DNA of 64,000 nucleotides from assembly GCA_963626545.1 (NCBI GenBank), contig CAVFYJ010000003.1:1-64000 (forward strand), in the 5' to 3' direction. Under the pieces are notes generated by a model. That model was not told where the DNA came from and ran no database searches. It saw only the letters and a list, made by a program, of their open reading frames with translations. Positions 7,778-17,640 of the stretch are shown here, piece after piece (position 1 is the stretch's first letter; every line of letters starts with the position of its first letter). The position numbers were made by a program, and so were the translations under genes. The DNA comes from Anthropogastromicrobium sp963626545 (lineage in GTDB: Bacteria; Bacillota; Clostridia; Lachnospirales; Lachnospiraceae).

Positions 7778-9076
7778 ATGAACAGATTATTATTATACAG
7801 AAACTTTGAACACGAAGAATTAGTTTATCAGATGAGAACACTCGCAAAGAAGGCACAGATTGATGCACTTACCGAGGACGATTTGGAGACCTATGAGGAT
7901 TGTATTCACGAGATGATCGAGATGGCAGCAGCTTACGGTTTACAAGAGAATCTATGGCACAGCGTACTTGCATGCATCCTTGCCAATGCAGAAAATGCAT
8001 TTTCCAAGGCATGTGAGAAGAAAGGTCTTCCGCAGGGAACACTCGCACAGATGGTTCTTCCAGACATTTCTTTCTGGAGAGAGTTGTTTGCAATCAACCT
8101 TGAAACGCTGGACAAAGCATTTGATTGCAACTTAGCAGAACTTTTAGAGAACTATGTAAACTCCAATACAAACGGTCACGTATTCAACAAGCGTATCCGC
8201 GACAGCATCACCGCACTGGGAACAAGCCTTGGCGCATGTGATAGCGACGAAACATTCTTACATACACTGACCGATTTTTATCGCGATTACGGTGTTGGAA
8301 AGCTTGGTCTTCACAAGGCATTTCGTATCGGTCAGGACAAAGATGGTGAGCCAGTCATCGAGCCAATCACCTGCACCGAGCATGTGCATTTAGACGATCT
8401 TGTCGGTTATGAGCGTCAGAAGAAAAAGCTTGTCGATAACACACTCAGCTTTGTAAATGGACAGGCCGCAAACAACTGTCTGCTGTTTGGTGATGCTGGA
8501 ACTGGAAAGTCCTCTAGTATCAAGGCAATCATGAACGAGTTTTATTCCAAGGGACTTCGTCTGATCGAGGTATATAAGCATCAGTTTAAGGACCTTCCAA
8601 AGATCATTTCTCAGATCAAGAGCCGCAACTACAAGTTCATCATTTACATGGATGACTTATCATTTGAGGAATTCGAGATCGAGTACAAGTATTTAAAGGC
8701 TGTTATCGAAGGTGGTCTCGAGACCAAGCCAGACAACGTATTGATCTATGCAACCAGCAACCGCCGTCACTTGATCAAAGAAAGCTTCGACGATGTAAAG
8801 GACTACAAGCCAGAACTTCACTCCTCCGACACCGTACAGGAAAAGCTGTCTTTAGTGGCACGTTTCGGCGTAACCATCTATTTTGGTGCACCAGAAAAGC
8901 AGGAGTACGACAATATCGTAATTCAGCTGGCACAGAAGGCTGGCATCGAGATGGATACCGATCAGCTACTGCTTGAAGCTGGCAGATGGGAATTGAATCA
9001 CGGCGGTCGAAGCGGAAGATGTGCGCAGCAGTTTATTATTTACTTGCTGGGTCAGAAATCACTTGAGAAGAACTAA
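7778..9076 (+). CDS. DUF815-family AAA+ ATPase
   Basis: The 432-residue protein belongs to the DUF815 ATPases, a family of unknown cellular role. A helical N-terminal region (about 1-190) precedes an AAA+ module with Walker A GDAGTGKSS (near residue 240), Walker B IIYMDDLSF (near 288) and a sensor-1-like ATSNRRH. The C-terminus has the arginine-rich GRSGRCAQQF. It sits between pheA and the polyphosphate genes with short spacers, so it is probably co-transcribed, although that gives no direct clue to function. Confidence 0.85.
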   Translation: MNRLLLYRNFEHEELVYQMRTLAKKAQIDALTEDDLETYEDCIHEMIEMAAAYGLQENLWHSVLACILANAENAFSKACEKKGLPQGTLAQMVLPDISFWRELFAINLETLDKAFDCNLAELLENYVNSNTNGHVFNKRIRDSITALGTSLGACDSDETFLHTLTDFYRDYGVGKLGLHKAFRIGQDKDGEPVIEPITCTEHVHLDDLVGYERQKKKLVDNTLSFVNGQAANNCLLFGDAGTGKSSSIKAIMNEFYSKGLRLIEVYKHQFKDLPKIISQIKSRNYKFIIYMDDLSFEEFEIEYKYLKAVIEGGLETKPDNVLIYATSNRRHLIKESFDDVKDYKPELHSSDTVQEKLSLVARFGVTIYFGAPEKQEYDNIVIQLAQKAGIEMDTDQLLLEAGRWELNHGGRSGRCAQQFIIYLLGQKSLEKN

Positions 9077-9123
9077 AAAAATATATTAAAAGAAATAGGG
9101 AAAGATAGAAAGGACGTGAAACT

Positions 9124-10656
9124 ATGGCAGCAGTGCGTATGGCAGTAATAGAGATCGGAGCACAGGACGTAATCATGAAGGTGTATGAGATCGCTCCAAG
9201 AAAAGGAATGCAGGTAATTGACAGTCTGCGCCGTATGGTACCGGTAGGAAAAGACACTTACTCAGAGGGCCGTATCAGCACGCAGATCTTAGAGCAGATT
9301 TGCAAAGCATTAACGCATTTCAAGCAGACAATTACCGAGTACGGAATCACCGAGTATTATGCACTGGCAAACAGTGCGGTGCGTGAGGCAAAGAATTGTG
9401 CAATGATCGTGGACCAGATAGAGGTGCGTACCGGAATTCGCGTGCGTGTACTCAGCAATTCCGAGCAGCGCTATGTGCGTATCAAAGGAGTTATTGCCAG
9501 AGAAAATGATTTCAAGCTTCCAGAGAAAGGAACTGCGATGGTCGATATTGGTTCCGGCAGCCTTCAGATTTCCATCTATGAGAAAAAGGCGCTCGCAACC
9601 ACGCAGAACATTCCGCTCGGCATGGCAAGAATCAGCGAGATGTTCTCTGCATTTTCATGGGAGTACCCAGTTGTCGAACTCGTGTTAAAGGAAATGATCG
9701 ACAACGACGTGCAGACCTTTGAGAAAATGTTCTTAAAGGATCACACGATCCGAAGCCTGATTCTTGTCGGCGATACGCTGATTTCCCAGATCCGAAAGGT
9801 GCTCGAGTACACCGGCGAGCCGGGCATCACCGCAGAGGATATTCGAAATTTGTACTCACAGATTCGCGGAAAATCGACAAGTGAGATTAGCCAGATGTTA
9901 GACATGCCATTTGAGTATGCCGCAATGGTGCTTCCAGTCATGATTCTGGCGCAGACGCTTCTTGACGCGACACAGGCTGAAAAAATCTGGATTCCACAGA
10001 CCGATCTGTGCGATGGTTACGCAATCGACTACATGGAAAAGCATAAGCTAGGCCGAATCACTTACAATTTCGAGGAGGATATCATCGCATCTGCAAAGAC
10101 GATCTGCAAGCGCTACAAGGGAAATCAGGCTCACGCAGAGTATCTTGAGCAGATGGTTGGAAAGTTCTTTGATCTGCTGCAAAAATATCACGGCTTAGGA
10201 GAGCGAGAGCGTTTGCTGCTTCGTCTGGCTGCCATTCTTCACGACTGTGGAAAATTCATCAGCATGAGCGCACCGGGCGAGTGTGCTTATCAGATCATCA
10301 TGTCCACCGAGATTCTTGGAATCTCCCATATGGAGCGCGAGATGGTCGCAAGCATCGTTCGCTACAACACAATGGAGCTGCCAGATTTCGATGAGTTTGA
10401 TGGAAAGCTTGGCAACGATGAGTATCTGATCGTCATGAAACTCGCTGCAATCCTTCGTGTCTGCAACGCACTTGATCGCAGTCACCGCCAGAAATTTGCC
10501 GATATGAAGCTTGCCGTGAAGGATTCCAAGATCGTGATCACCACTGCTTATCCAGACAACATCACACTCGAGAAAAAGACCTTACAGGACAAGCAGGGCT
10601 TCTTCGAAGAGGTATATGGACTGGGCTTTGAAATCAAGCAGAGAAAAAAGAGATAA
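9124..10656 (+). CDS. Ppx/GppA-family phosphatase with HD domain
   Basis: The 510-residue protein has an actin-fold Ppx/GppA region (residues 1 to about 300) and an HD-type helical domain (about 310-500, with LHDCGKF near 375). Family members remove terminal phosphate from polyphosphate or pppGpp. The direct neighbour ppk1 supports a role in polyphosphate turnover. Two motifs differ from the textbook enzymes: the N-terminal phosphate loop reads IEIGAQD rather than IDIGSNS, and the second loop reads DIGSGS rather than DIGGGS. Activity should therefore not be assumed. AAAGGACG precedes the ATG. Confidence 0.85.
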   Translation: MAAVRMAVIEIGAQDVIMKVYEIAPRKGMQVIDSLRRMVPVGKDTYSEGRISTQILEQICKALTHFKQTITEYGITEYYALANSAVREAKNCAMIVDQIEVRTGIRVRVLSNSEQRYVRIKGVIARENDFKLPEKGTAMVDIGSGSLQISIYEKKALATTQNIPLGMARISEMFSAFSWEYPVVELVLKEMIDNDVQTFEKMFLKDHTIRSLILVGDTLISQIRKVLEYTGEPGITAEDIRNLYSQIRGKSTSEISQMLDMPFEYAAMVLPVMILAQTLLDATQAEKIWIPQTDLCDGYAIDYMEKHKLGRITYNFEEDIIASAKTICKRYKGNQAHAEYLEQMVGKFFDLLQKYHGLGERERLLLRLAAILHDCGKFISMSAPGECAYQIIMSTEILGISHMEREMVASIVRYNTMELPDFDEFDGKLGNDEYLIVMKLAAILRVCNALDRSHRQKFADMKLAVKDSKIVITTAYPDNITLEKKTLQDKQGFFEEVYGLGFEIKQRKKR

Positions 10657-10690
10657 TAAATAATAAGAAATAGAAAGGCAGGTTAGCAAG

Positions 10691-12841
10691 ATGGATTTTG
10701 AAAACAGTCAATATTATACAAACCGTGAACTAAGCTGGATTCAGTTTAACTATCGTGTATTAGAAGAGGCAAGGGACAAGAGCAATCCGCTGTTCGAACG
10801 CCTCAAATTCTTAAGCATTACCGCATCCAATCTGGATGAATTTTTCATGGTACGTGTGGCATCCCTTAAGGACATGGTAAATGCTGGCTACAAAAAGCCA
10901 GACATTGCAGGTATGACACCGAAGGAGCAGCTCTCCGCGATCAGCGAGGCACTCCATGAGTTTACACAGACGCAGTACTCAACCTACAACAGAAGTCTGC
11001 TTCCGTTGCTCGCAAAGGAGCACATCACCGTGCTAACCTCATTTGAACAGATGAGTGACGAGGAAGCCGCGTTTGTCGATAATTTCTTTATGGAGCGTGT
11101 CTATCCGGTTCTGACACCGATGGCAGTCGATGCGTCCCGTCCATTTCCATTGATTCGCAATAAGACATTGAATATCGCAGCGCTGATTAAGACAAAGAAG
11201 CAAAATGCAGAGGACATTGATCCAGAGCTTGAGTTTGCGACCGTTCAGGTACCGTCCGTGATGGGACGAATCGTACAGCTGCCGTGTGCAGAGGGTGTGA
11301 AGATGATTCTTCTTGAGGAGATCATCCGCCGAAACATCAGCAAGCTGTTCTTAAATTACGATGTCATCAGCACCGCAGCATACCGCATTGAGCGAAATGC
11401 AGACCTTAGCATTGACGAGGAAGAGGCAGAGGATTTGCTTCAGGAGATTGAAAAGCAGTTAAAGCAGCGCCAGTGGGGCGAGGCAATCAAGCTTGAGGTG
11501 AGCGAGGAGATTGATCCTTATCTGCTCAAATATCTGAAAAAAGAGTTGGCCATTTCCGATGAGGAGATCTATAAGATTCAGGGACCGCTCGATCTGACTT
11601 TCCTTATGAAGCTCTACGGCATGGATGGATTTGACTCATTCAAGCAGCCAAAGTATAAGCCGCAGCGCTGCCCGCAGATTGATCCGGAGTTGTCCATCTT
11701 TGATAACATCAAAAAGGGCGATATTTTCCTGCATCATCCATACATCACCTTCGATCCGGTTGTAAACTTTATTAAAGAGGCCGCAGTCGATCCGAAGGTA
11801 CTGGCGATCAAGCAGACTTTATACCGCGTTAGCGGAAATTCACCGATCATCGCTGCACTGGCAAAGGCGGCAGAAAACGGCAAGCAGGTAACCGTTCTTG
11901 TCGAGTTAAAGGCACGTTTTGATGAGGAGCATAATATTATCTGGGCGAAAATGCTTGAGAAGGCAGGCTGCCATGTTATCTATGGTCTGCGTGGCTTAAA
12001 GACACACAGTAAGATTACCTTGATCGTGCGCGATGAGGAGGATGGCATCTGCCGCTACGTTCATCTGGGAACTGGAAACTATAACGATGCCACTGCAAAG
12101 CTCTATACCGATTGCGGTATCATGACCTGCAACCGCATGATCGGTGAGGATGCTACCGCTGTATTTAACATGCTTTCTGGTTATTCCGAGCCAGAGGCTT
12201 GGAATCAGCTTGCCGTTGCACCGCTGTGGCTGCGCGGAAAATTCATTTCTTGGATTCAGAGAGAGACCGAGTTTGCAAAGAGCGGCCGTCCGGCATACAT
12301 CATTGCAAAGATGAATTCTCTTTGCGACAAGGGCATCATCGCAGCGCTCTACGAGGCATCCGCAGCTGGTGTGCAAATTGATCTGATCATCCGCGGTATC
12401 TGCTGTGTGAAGACTGGCATCCCGGGCATCAGCGAGAATATCCGCGTGCGCTCCATCGTCGGCACCTTCCTTGAGCACAGCCGTATTTTCTGCTTTGCAA
12501 ATGGCGGAAATGAGGAGATTTACATGGGCAGCGCAGACTGGATGCCGCGTAATCTTGATCGAAGAGTCGAGATTACCTTCCCGGTATTGGATCCAACCGT
12601 GCGCGCAAAGGTGCGCCACATCTTAGAGGTGGAGTTGGCTGATACGGTACGCGCCAGAGTCATGAAGATGGATGCGAGTGGTCAGTACGAGCGCATCGAC
12701 AAGAGAGGAAAAGCAATCGTCGATTCTCAGGATGTGTTCTGCAAGGAGGCAGAGGTTGACGCAAAAGAAGAACATGCAGAAGACTTACAGCAGCAGCGCG
12801 TGTTCGAGCCGCTTGAGGCAGCAGATGACACACAGGAATAA
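10691..12841 (+). CDS. ppk1: Polyphosphate kinase 1
   Basis: PPK1 reversibly moves the gamma-phosphate of ATP onto polyphosphate chains. The 716 residues match the four-domain family architecture. The N-terminal NRELSWIQFNYRVLEEA, the LYRVSGNSPII segment, and the two PLD-like active-site regions LKTHSKI (autophosphorylated His) and HLGTGNYND are all intact. A Glu/Asp/Gln-rich tail follows about residue 685. It starts 34 bp after the Ppx-like gene and ends 20 bp before the response regulator, so synthesis and breakdown genes appear to be one transcription unit with the signalling genes downstream. Confidence 0.96.
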   Translation: MDFENSQYYTNRELSWIQFNYRVLEEARDKSNPLFERLKFLSITASNLDEFFMVRVASLKDMVNAGYKKPDIAGMTPKEQLSAISEALHEFTQTQYSTYNRSLLPLLAKEHITVLTSFEQMSDEEAAFVDNFFMERVYPVLTPMAVDASRPFPLIRNKTLNIAALIKTKKQNAEDIDPELEFATVQVPSVMGRIVQLPCAEGVKMILLEEIIRRNISKLFLNYDVISTAAYRIERNADLSIDEEEAEDLLQEIEKQLKQRQWGEAIKLEVSEEIDPYLLKYLKKELAISDEEIYKIQGPLDLTFLMKLYGMDGFDSFKQPKYKPQRCPQIDPELSIFDNIKKGDIFLHHPYITFDPVVNFIKEAAVDPKVLAIKQTLYRVSGNSPIIAALAKAAENGKQVTVLVELKARFDEEHNIIWAKMLEKAGCHVIYGLRGLKTHSKITLIVRDEEDGICRYVHLGTGNYNDATAKLYTDCGIMTCNRMIGEDATAVFNMLSGYSEPEAWNQLAVAPLWLRGKFISWIQRETEFAKSGRPAYIIAKMNSLCDKGIIAALYEASAAGVQIDLIIRGICCVKTGIPGISENIRVRSIVGTFLEHSRIFCFANGGNEEIYMGSADWMPRNLDRRVEITFPVLDPTVRAKVRHILEVELADTVRARVMKMDASGQYERIDKRGKAIVDSQDVFCKEAEVDAKEEHAEDLQQQRVFEPLEAADDTQE

Positions 12842-12861
12842 GAAGGAACGGAGAGAAAAAC

Positions 12862-13566
12862 ATGGATCAGATCAATATATTAGTAACGGATGACGAGAAG
12901 GAGATTGCCGATCTTTTGGAGATCTATCTTGTCAGCGACGGATACCGTGTCTGGAAGGCATACAGTGCCAAGGAAGGTCTTCAAATCTTACAGGAGCAGG
13001 ACATTCAGCTGGCAATCTTAGACATCATGATGCCGGAGATGGACGGTATCGAGATGTGCAGACAGATCCGAAAATTCAGCAACATTCCGGTCATTTTCTT
13101 AAGTGCCAAGTCTGCTGATCTGGACAAGATTCTCGGCCTTGGCTGCGGTGCAGATGATTACGTGACAAAGCCGTTTAGTCCGCTTGAGCTGACAGCGCGT
13201 GTGAAGTCACAGCTTCGCCGTTACACCGAGTTAAATCCGGATAGAGCCCAGAAAAAGGGAAACAATGAGATCATTTCAATTCGAGGCGTGGTAATCAATC
13301 GCACGACACATGTCGTAACTGTGGACGGCGAGGAGATTAAGCTGACACCGCTCGAATTTGATATTCTTTGTTTGCTGGCACAGAATCCGGGCAAGGTTTT
13401 CAGCACCGACGAGATTTTTAAAAATGTCTGGAATGAAACCGTCTATGAGGCAAACAATACCGTTATGGTACATATCCGCCGCCTGCGCACCAAGATTAAG
13501 GATGACCAGCGTGAGGATAAGATCATAACAACCGTATGGGGAGTTGGATACAAAATTGACCAGTAA
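12862..13566 (+). CDS. OmpR/VanR-family response regulator
   Basis: The 234-residue cytoplasmic regulator has a receiver domain (about 1-120: acidic pair TDDE at 9-12, phospho-acceptor Asp in AILDIMMPEMDG, Lys in YVTKPFSP) and a winged-helix DNA-binding domain (about 140-234, LTPLEFDILCLLA). The kinase gene overlaps its 3' end. The following genes encode a lipoprotein-like protein and an ABC exporter, the probable targets, but no operator was identified. Confidence 0.93.
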   Translation: MDQINILVTDDEKEIADLLEIYLVSDGYRVWKAYSAKEGLQILQEQDIQLAILDIMMPEMDGIEMCRQIRKFSNIPVIFLSAKSADLDKILGLGCGADDYVTKPFSPLELTARVKSQLRRYTELNPDRAQKKGNNEIISIRGVVINRTTHVVTVDGEEIKLTPLEFDILCLLAQNPGKVFSTDEIFKNVWNETVYEANNTVMVHIRRLRTKIKDDQREDKIITTVWGVGYKIDQ

Positions 13567-14722
13567 AAATAAAGTGAAATACAGAGGCAGTCTGTTGCTC
13601 AACACGGTGTTGAGCGCAGCTGCCGCGCTGGCGGCCGAGGTCGCACTTTTGCTTAACAGCAAACTGGCAGATGTCATTTTGTGCCAGTTCGGTTTTCAGG
13701 GGAGCGTCGCCAGCCTTTCAGGTGAGTACAACGTGCCCCTGATTTTTGTTTATCTGTTGATTGGCATTGGCGTGTTTGCATTTGTGTTTGGCATGCTTCA
13801 GCACCGCACATTCAAATATATGAGAAAGATTTCCGCCTCGCTTCAGGAAATTTCTGAGGGGCATTTTAATACGCGCATTCCGGTGCGCGGGGACAACGAG
13901 CTTTCCGACATTGCAATGCAGGTCAACCATATGGCAGAGGAAATCGAGCTGCTAATGGAAAAGGAAAAACAGGCAGAGGAGACAAAGAATGAGCTGATTA
14001 CCAATATCGCGCATGATCTTCGTACGCCGCTCACCTCAATTTTGGGCTATCTGGATATTCTTTCGACAAGAAAGGATCTTCCGGAGGAGACGCGTCAGAA
14101 TTACATTCGCATCGCACACGATAAGGCAAGGCATCTGCAGCAGATGATTGAAGATCTGTTTGGTTTTACGAAGCTTAGCTACAGCAAGCAGACCGCGAAT
14201 ATGCAGCCGATTGACATCGTCACGCTGTTGGCGCAGCTTCTTGATGAATTTTATCCGGTCTTTGAGAAGAACGAGATGGAGTATGAGTATCACCCGGACG
14301 CACAAAATTTTGTGATTCAGGGCGATGCCACGCTTCTTGTGCGTCTATTTGACAATTTGATCAATAACGCGGTCAAGTACGGAAAAGAGGGCAAGCGTTT
14401 AATCGTAAACACAAAGACAAAGACAGAGACGATCACCGTTGACATCATCAATTTTGGAAAAGTCATTCCGCAAAAGGATTTGGATCGCATTTTTGAAAAG
14501 TTTTACCGCGCTGAGGCGTCGAGAAATTCCGCGACAGGCGGTACCGGACTTGGCCTTGCGATTGCGGCAAATGTGGCGCGCATCCATGGCGGTTCGATTT
14601 CGGCAAAGAGCAGCCTCGAGGGAACGGTCTTTTCCGTGACGCTTCCAAGCACACACGAGCAAGTACAGGAAGAGACAAATAGTAACAGCACAAAGCAGGA
14701 GGGATCGGATGAGAGAGAATAA
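13544..14722 (+). CDS. VanS-like sensor histidine kinase
   Basis: The membrane kinase has up to 392 residues. It has a first transmembrane helix near residues 16-35, a short extracellular loop, a second helix near 66-86, a HAMP domain (ISEGHFNTRIPV), an HisKA box with the phosphorylated His in NIAHDLRTPLTSILGY, and a catalytic domain with NLINNAVKYG and GTGLGLAIA. The start codon is not settled: TTG at 13544 or TTG at 13556, both after GGGGAG, or GTG at 13574. All but the last overlap the regulator gene, indicating translational coupling. Confidence 0.88.
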   Translation: MDTKLTSKNKVKYRGSLLLNTVLSAAAALAAEVALLLNSKLADVILCQFGFQGSVASLSGEYNVPLIFVYLLIGIGVFAFVFGMLQHRTFKYMRKISASLQEISEGHFNTRIPVRGDNELSDIAMQVNHMAEEIELLMEKEKQAEETKNELITNIAHDLRTPLTSILGYLDILSTRKDLPEETRQNYIRIAHDKARHLQQMIEDLFGFTKLSYSKQTANMQPIDIVTLLAQLLDEFYPVFEKNEMEYEYHPDAQNFVIQGDATLLVRLFDNLINNAVKYGKEGKRLIVNTKTKTETITVDIINFGKVIPQKDLDRIFEKFYRAEASRNSATGGTGLGLAIAANVARIHGGSISAKSSLEGTVFSVTLPSTHEQVQEETNSNSTKQEGSDERE

Positions 14723-16613
14723 CACCCGACGGGCGATGCATCATTTTGAAACTTGTTTGAGAGTTGCAATGGTTGTCGTGCTCCTGCTTAGCTTATTTGC
14801 TGTGTTTACACTGACAGGCTGCACATCGTCTTCGCGGCGCACCTACCGCGCCTACTCAGGAAGTGTAAATGTCAGCCTTGGCCTTGGAAAAGAGGGAATC
14901 CTCGTGGAGGAGCTTCCGTTTCCGGTAACGGTGAATATTGAAGGAGATTATGCCGAGGAGGGAAGCTGGTGCGTGCTGATCATGCCAACCAACGCAAGCG
15001 ATTCGTATGCCTATCGTATGCCATTGTCGGAAGAGCGTTCACAAAAGCTTTCGTTTCTTGTCCCAGCGGCAAAGTATAGTAGTCAGCTTACGATCGAGCT
15101 GCTTGACAGTGAGGAGCGCGTCATTTACAGCAGAACGAGTACTTATCAGGCATACGATGAGTGGCAAAGTATGATCCTTGCTGGTCAGATGGGCACCCAG
15201 ACGGATACGGTTTCCTGGCCAGATGAATTTATAAACTCCGATCTGGGAAATACCATTACGGTGCGCAGTGTTACGCTCACCGATGATAATCTGTACACAC
15301 AAAAAGAAGGCTATGAAATGCTTGATTTTCTGACGGTTGATGTTGACTATTTTGAAAATCTGGACAGTGATGTGCAGAATGCGCTGCTTGAATGGGTCAA
15401 GGAAGGCGGAACAATTGGTTTTCAGGGTACAGGATCCTGGCCGATGCTTCAGCGTATGGGAATCACCGAACTAGGTCCGTCACGAAATTACAGCGCGGGC
15501 GGCAATATTAAGCTGCTTTATCGCACGTATGGCGATGGAAAGATCTGGTCGCTTGGCGGTACGCTCAGCCAGACAGTAGCACGCCTGACCGATAACCGAA
15601 AGAGTGAGCTATTAAAGGCACTCAGCGCAGGCGCAAGTGGCAGCTACTCGGAGGATTACAGTTCACTTGGCGTATACGAAAAGACATCGCTGATTTATCG
15701 GATTAAGCAGCACAAATCGTCTGCTGAGACACCTGATGTATGGCTGTATGTTGCATTTTTGTGCATCTATCTGGGAATTGGCATTCCTGGCGTGTATGCG
15801 TTTGTGCGCAAGAAGAAAAGAATTCGGTGGTTTCGTCCACTCGTCTGTGTGTTGGCGGTTGGTTTTTCAATTCTCATTTTTATTGCAGGAACCGAAACTC
15901 GTTATTCGAGACCGTTTTTAAGGAGCGTTACTGTGCTTACCGATGAAAGGTGCAGTGAAAATAAGCTGATGGAGACGGTCTATGCAGGAATTCAGGCACC
16001 ATTTAACAGCAATTATGAGGTTAGTATAAGTCCACAGTATACGACTACAGCGATGCAGGATGAGTTTTACTGGGGAAGCAACACACAAAATGGCGCAGTC
16101 AATGCAAAGCGCGTTGCCTCAATTAGCTTTGCAGATGATCAGACGCTTCTTTCAATGGAAAATCAGACTGCTTTTTCGGCACGCTATTTTGCATTTCAGA
16201 AAAGCACGCAAGGATTCGGCACGGTTACTGGAACCGTAGAGCAAAATAGTGCAGGTCTTACGGGTACATTGGTAAACAATACAGAGTATGAGCTGACTTC
16301 TGCTGTGGTAAATGTGGGAGATGAGCTGGCATTAATCGAGCATTGGCAGTCTGGTGAGACGATTGATCTGGAAGAGGAACAAAAAAATGGGCGTGTCCAT
16401 ATGATGACGAGAGATCAGTTTTCGGATGGTGCGTATTTAAATCGTGGTCAGTGGATTGGCAATCTTTCGGATTATTATGAATACTTTTTGTATGCCGATG
16501 GCAGGGATCTGTCCGTCATGGCGCAAATTGACTACACGCCAACGCTTCAGGAATATACCGATTATCCGATGGAAAATGATACGATTTTGCGACTGTCGAT
16601 TACACAGGAATAA
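14709..16613 (+). CDS. Membrane-anchored extracytoplasmic protein of ABC system
   Basis: The 634-residue protein is not assigned to a named family. Residues 20-42 form a signal/anchor helix ending in LTGCTSSS, which fits a lipobox with Cys near position 38. A large extracytoplasmic region of about 300 residues follows. It includes a segment (about 160-300) with DYFENLDSDVQNALLEWVKEGGTI that resembles the glutamine-amidotransferase-like fold seen in GldG/DUF4350-type proteins. Two transmembrane helices lie near 345-365 and 375-392, and a second extracytoplasmic domain runs to the end. The start overlaps the kinase by 14 bp, and the ABC ATPase and permease follow. It is probably an accessory or sensor subunit of that transporter. 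Confidence 0.6.
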   Translation: MRENNTRRAMHHFETCLRVAMVVVLLLSLFAVFTLTGCTSSSRRTYRAYSGSVNVSLGLGKEGILVEELPFPVTVNIEGDYAEEGSWCVLIMPTNASDSYAYRMPLSEERSQKLSFLVPAAKYSSQLTIELLDSEERVIYSRTSTYQAYDEWQSMILAGQMGTQTDTVSWPDEFINSDLGNTITVRSVTLTDDNLYTQKEGYEMLDFLTVDVDYFENLDSDVQNALLEWVKEGGTIGFQGTGSWPMLQRMGITELGPSRNYSAGGNIKLLYRTYGDGKIWSLGGTLSQTVARLTDNRKSELLKALSAGASGSYSEDYSSLGVYEKTSLIYRIKQHKSSAETPDVWLYVAFLCIYLGIGIPGVYAFVRKKKRIRWFRPLVCVLAVGFSILIFIAGTETRYSRPFLRSVTVLTDERCSENKLMETVYAGIQAPFNSNYEVSISPQYTTTAMQDEFYWGSNTQNGAVNAKRVASISFADDQTLLSMENQTAFSARYFAFQKSTQGFGTVTGTVEQNSAGLTGTLVNNTEYELTSAVVNVGDELALIEHWQSGETIDLEEEQKNGRVHMMTRDQFSDGAYLNRGQWIGNLSDYYEYFLYADGRDLSVMAQIDYTPTLQEYTDYPMENDTILRLSITQE

Positions 16614-16701
16614 GAAAAGGGCAGGAAAGCAAGTTTTGCAAACCGTCACATTGGATAGGAGAGTATACCTTATAAGCAGCAACATTGGATAGGAGGATTT
16701 C

Positions 16702-17640
16702 ATGCTGTCTGTAAATCAGATTACATTTCAAATAAAAAAGAAAACGCTGATCGACGAGCTTACGCTGAATGTCACACCGGGCAGCTTCTATGCGCTTCTC
16801 GGCCGAAAGGGCTCTGGGAAGACGACACTTCTTCGTCTGTGCGCAGGACTTTTAGAGCAGCAGAGCGGAAAAATTTACATCAACGGGCTGGATACATCCA
16901 AGCGCGAAAATAAGAAAAATATCCTGCGCCAGATTGGTTACATGGGCGCGCAGGACGGTTATTTTCCGCGTCTTCAGGTTATGGAATACTTAGAGGTGTA
17001 TGCGCACGCGCAGGGACTTCATGGATTGTCGGCGAGGGAGCGCTGTATGGAAGTGCTTCAGATGGGGCATCTTGAGCGAAAGGCAGAGCAGCTTGTTGAG
17101 GAACAGCCGGCAGGCGTTCGCCGTGAGCTGTCGTTTTTGCGAGCCATTCTGCATAAGCCGCGTTTGCTCCTTTTGGATGATCCGTTTACCGGGATGGAGA
17201 TCAACCAGAAGCTTGCGATGGAGGAAATGTTTGCGCTTCTCGCAGAAGAAGAAACTACGGTACTAATGGCATCACAATCGCTTCCGGAGGCGGCTCAGCT
17301 TTGCAGTGAGATTGGCATTCTCGAAAAAGGACGCATCATCAGTGAAGGAAATCTGTCAGATATTCTTCGTCAGGCAAGAAGTGAGGCGCTGCTTTATCTG
17401 CGTGTTTGCAGCTCGCCGGAGGCCGCAGTCGCGATTTTACGAAAGGAAGAGCTGGTGCGAACGATCTCCCACGACGGAAATTTTATTGTCATGCATTTTG
17501 CCGGAGGCATTCGGGACGAAGCGGCGCTTTTAAAAAAACTGGTGGAAAATGGTGTGAGTGTGTATTCGTTCAGCCGAGGACAGAGTAGTCTGGAAAATCT
17601 CTTAGAGCGCGAGATTTCCGGCGGAAAGGGGATCAAATGA
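16702..17640 (+). CDS. ABC transporter ATPase with several degenerate motifs
   Basis: The 312-residue ATPase has an intact Walker A (GRKGSGKTT, near residue 36) but the other catalytic elements deviate. The signature position reads EQPAGVRRELSF instead of a LSGGQ or LSKGYRQR form. Walker B is LLLLDDPFTGMEI, with Asp where the catalytic Glu is expected and GME in place of GLD. The H-loop reads MASQSLPEA, lacking the His. A C-terminal extension (about 220-312) follows, as in exporter ATPases. The stop overlaps the permease start by 4 bp. It may bind ATP yet hydrolyse it poorly, or act with another ATPase. Confidence 0.85.
   Translation: MLSVNQITFQIKKKTLIDELTLNVTPGSFYALLGRKGSGKTTLLRLCAGLLEQQSGKIYINGLDTSKRENKKNILRQIGYMGAQDGYFPRLQVMEYLEVYAHAQGLHGLSARERCMEVLQMGHLERKAEQLVEEQPAGVRRELSFLRAILHKPRLLLLDDPFTGMEINQKLAMEEMFALLAEEETTVLMASQSLPEAAQLCSEIGILEKGRIISEGNLSDILRQARSEALLYLRVCSSPEAAVAILRKEELVRTISHDGNFIVMHFAGGIRDEAALLKKLVENGVSVYSFSRGQSSLENLLEREISGGKGIK

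Noticed and set aside
11996..12619. Long minus-strand reading frame inside ppk1
   Set aside because: It lies fully antisense to the well-conserved ppk1 coding sequence, has no ribosome site and its translation resembles no protein.
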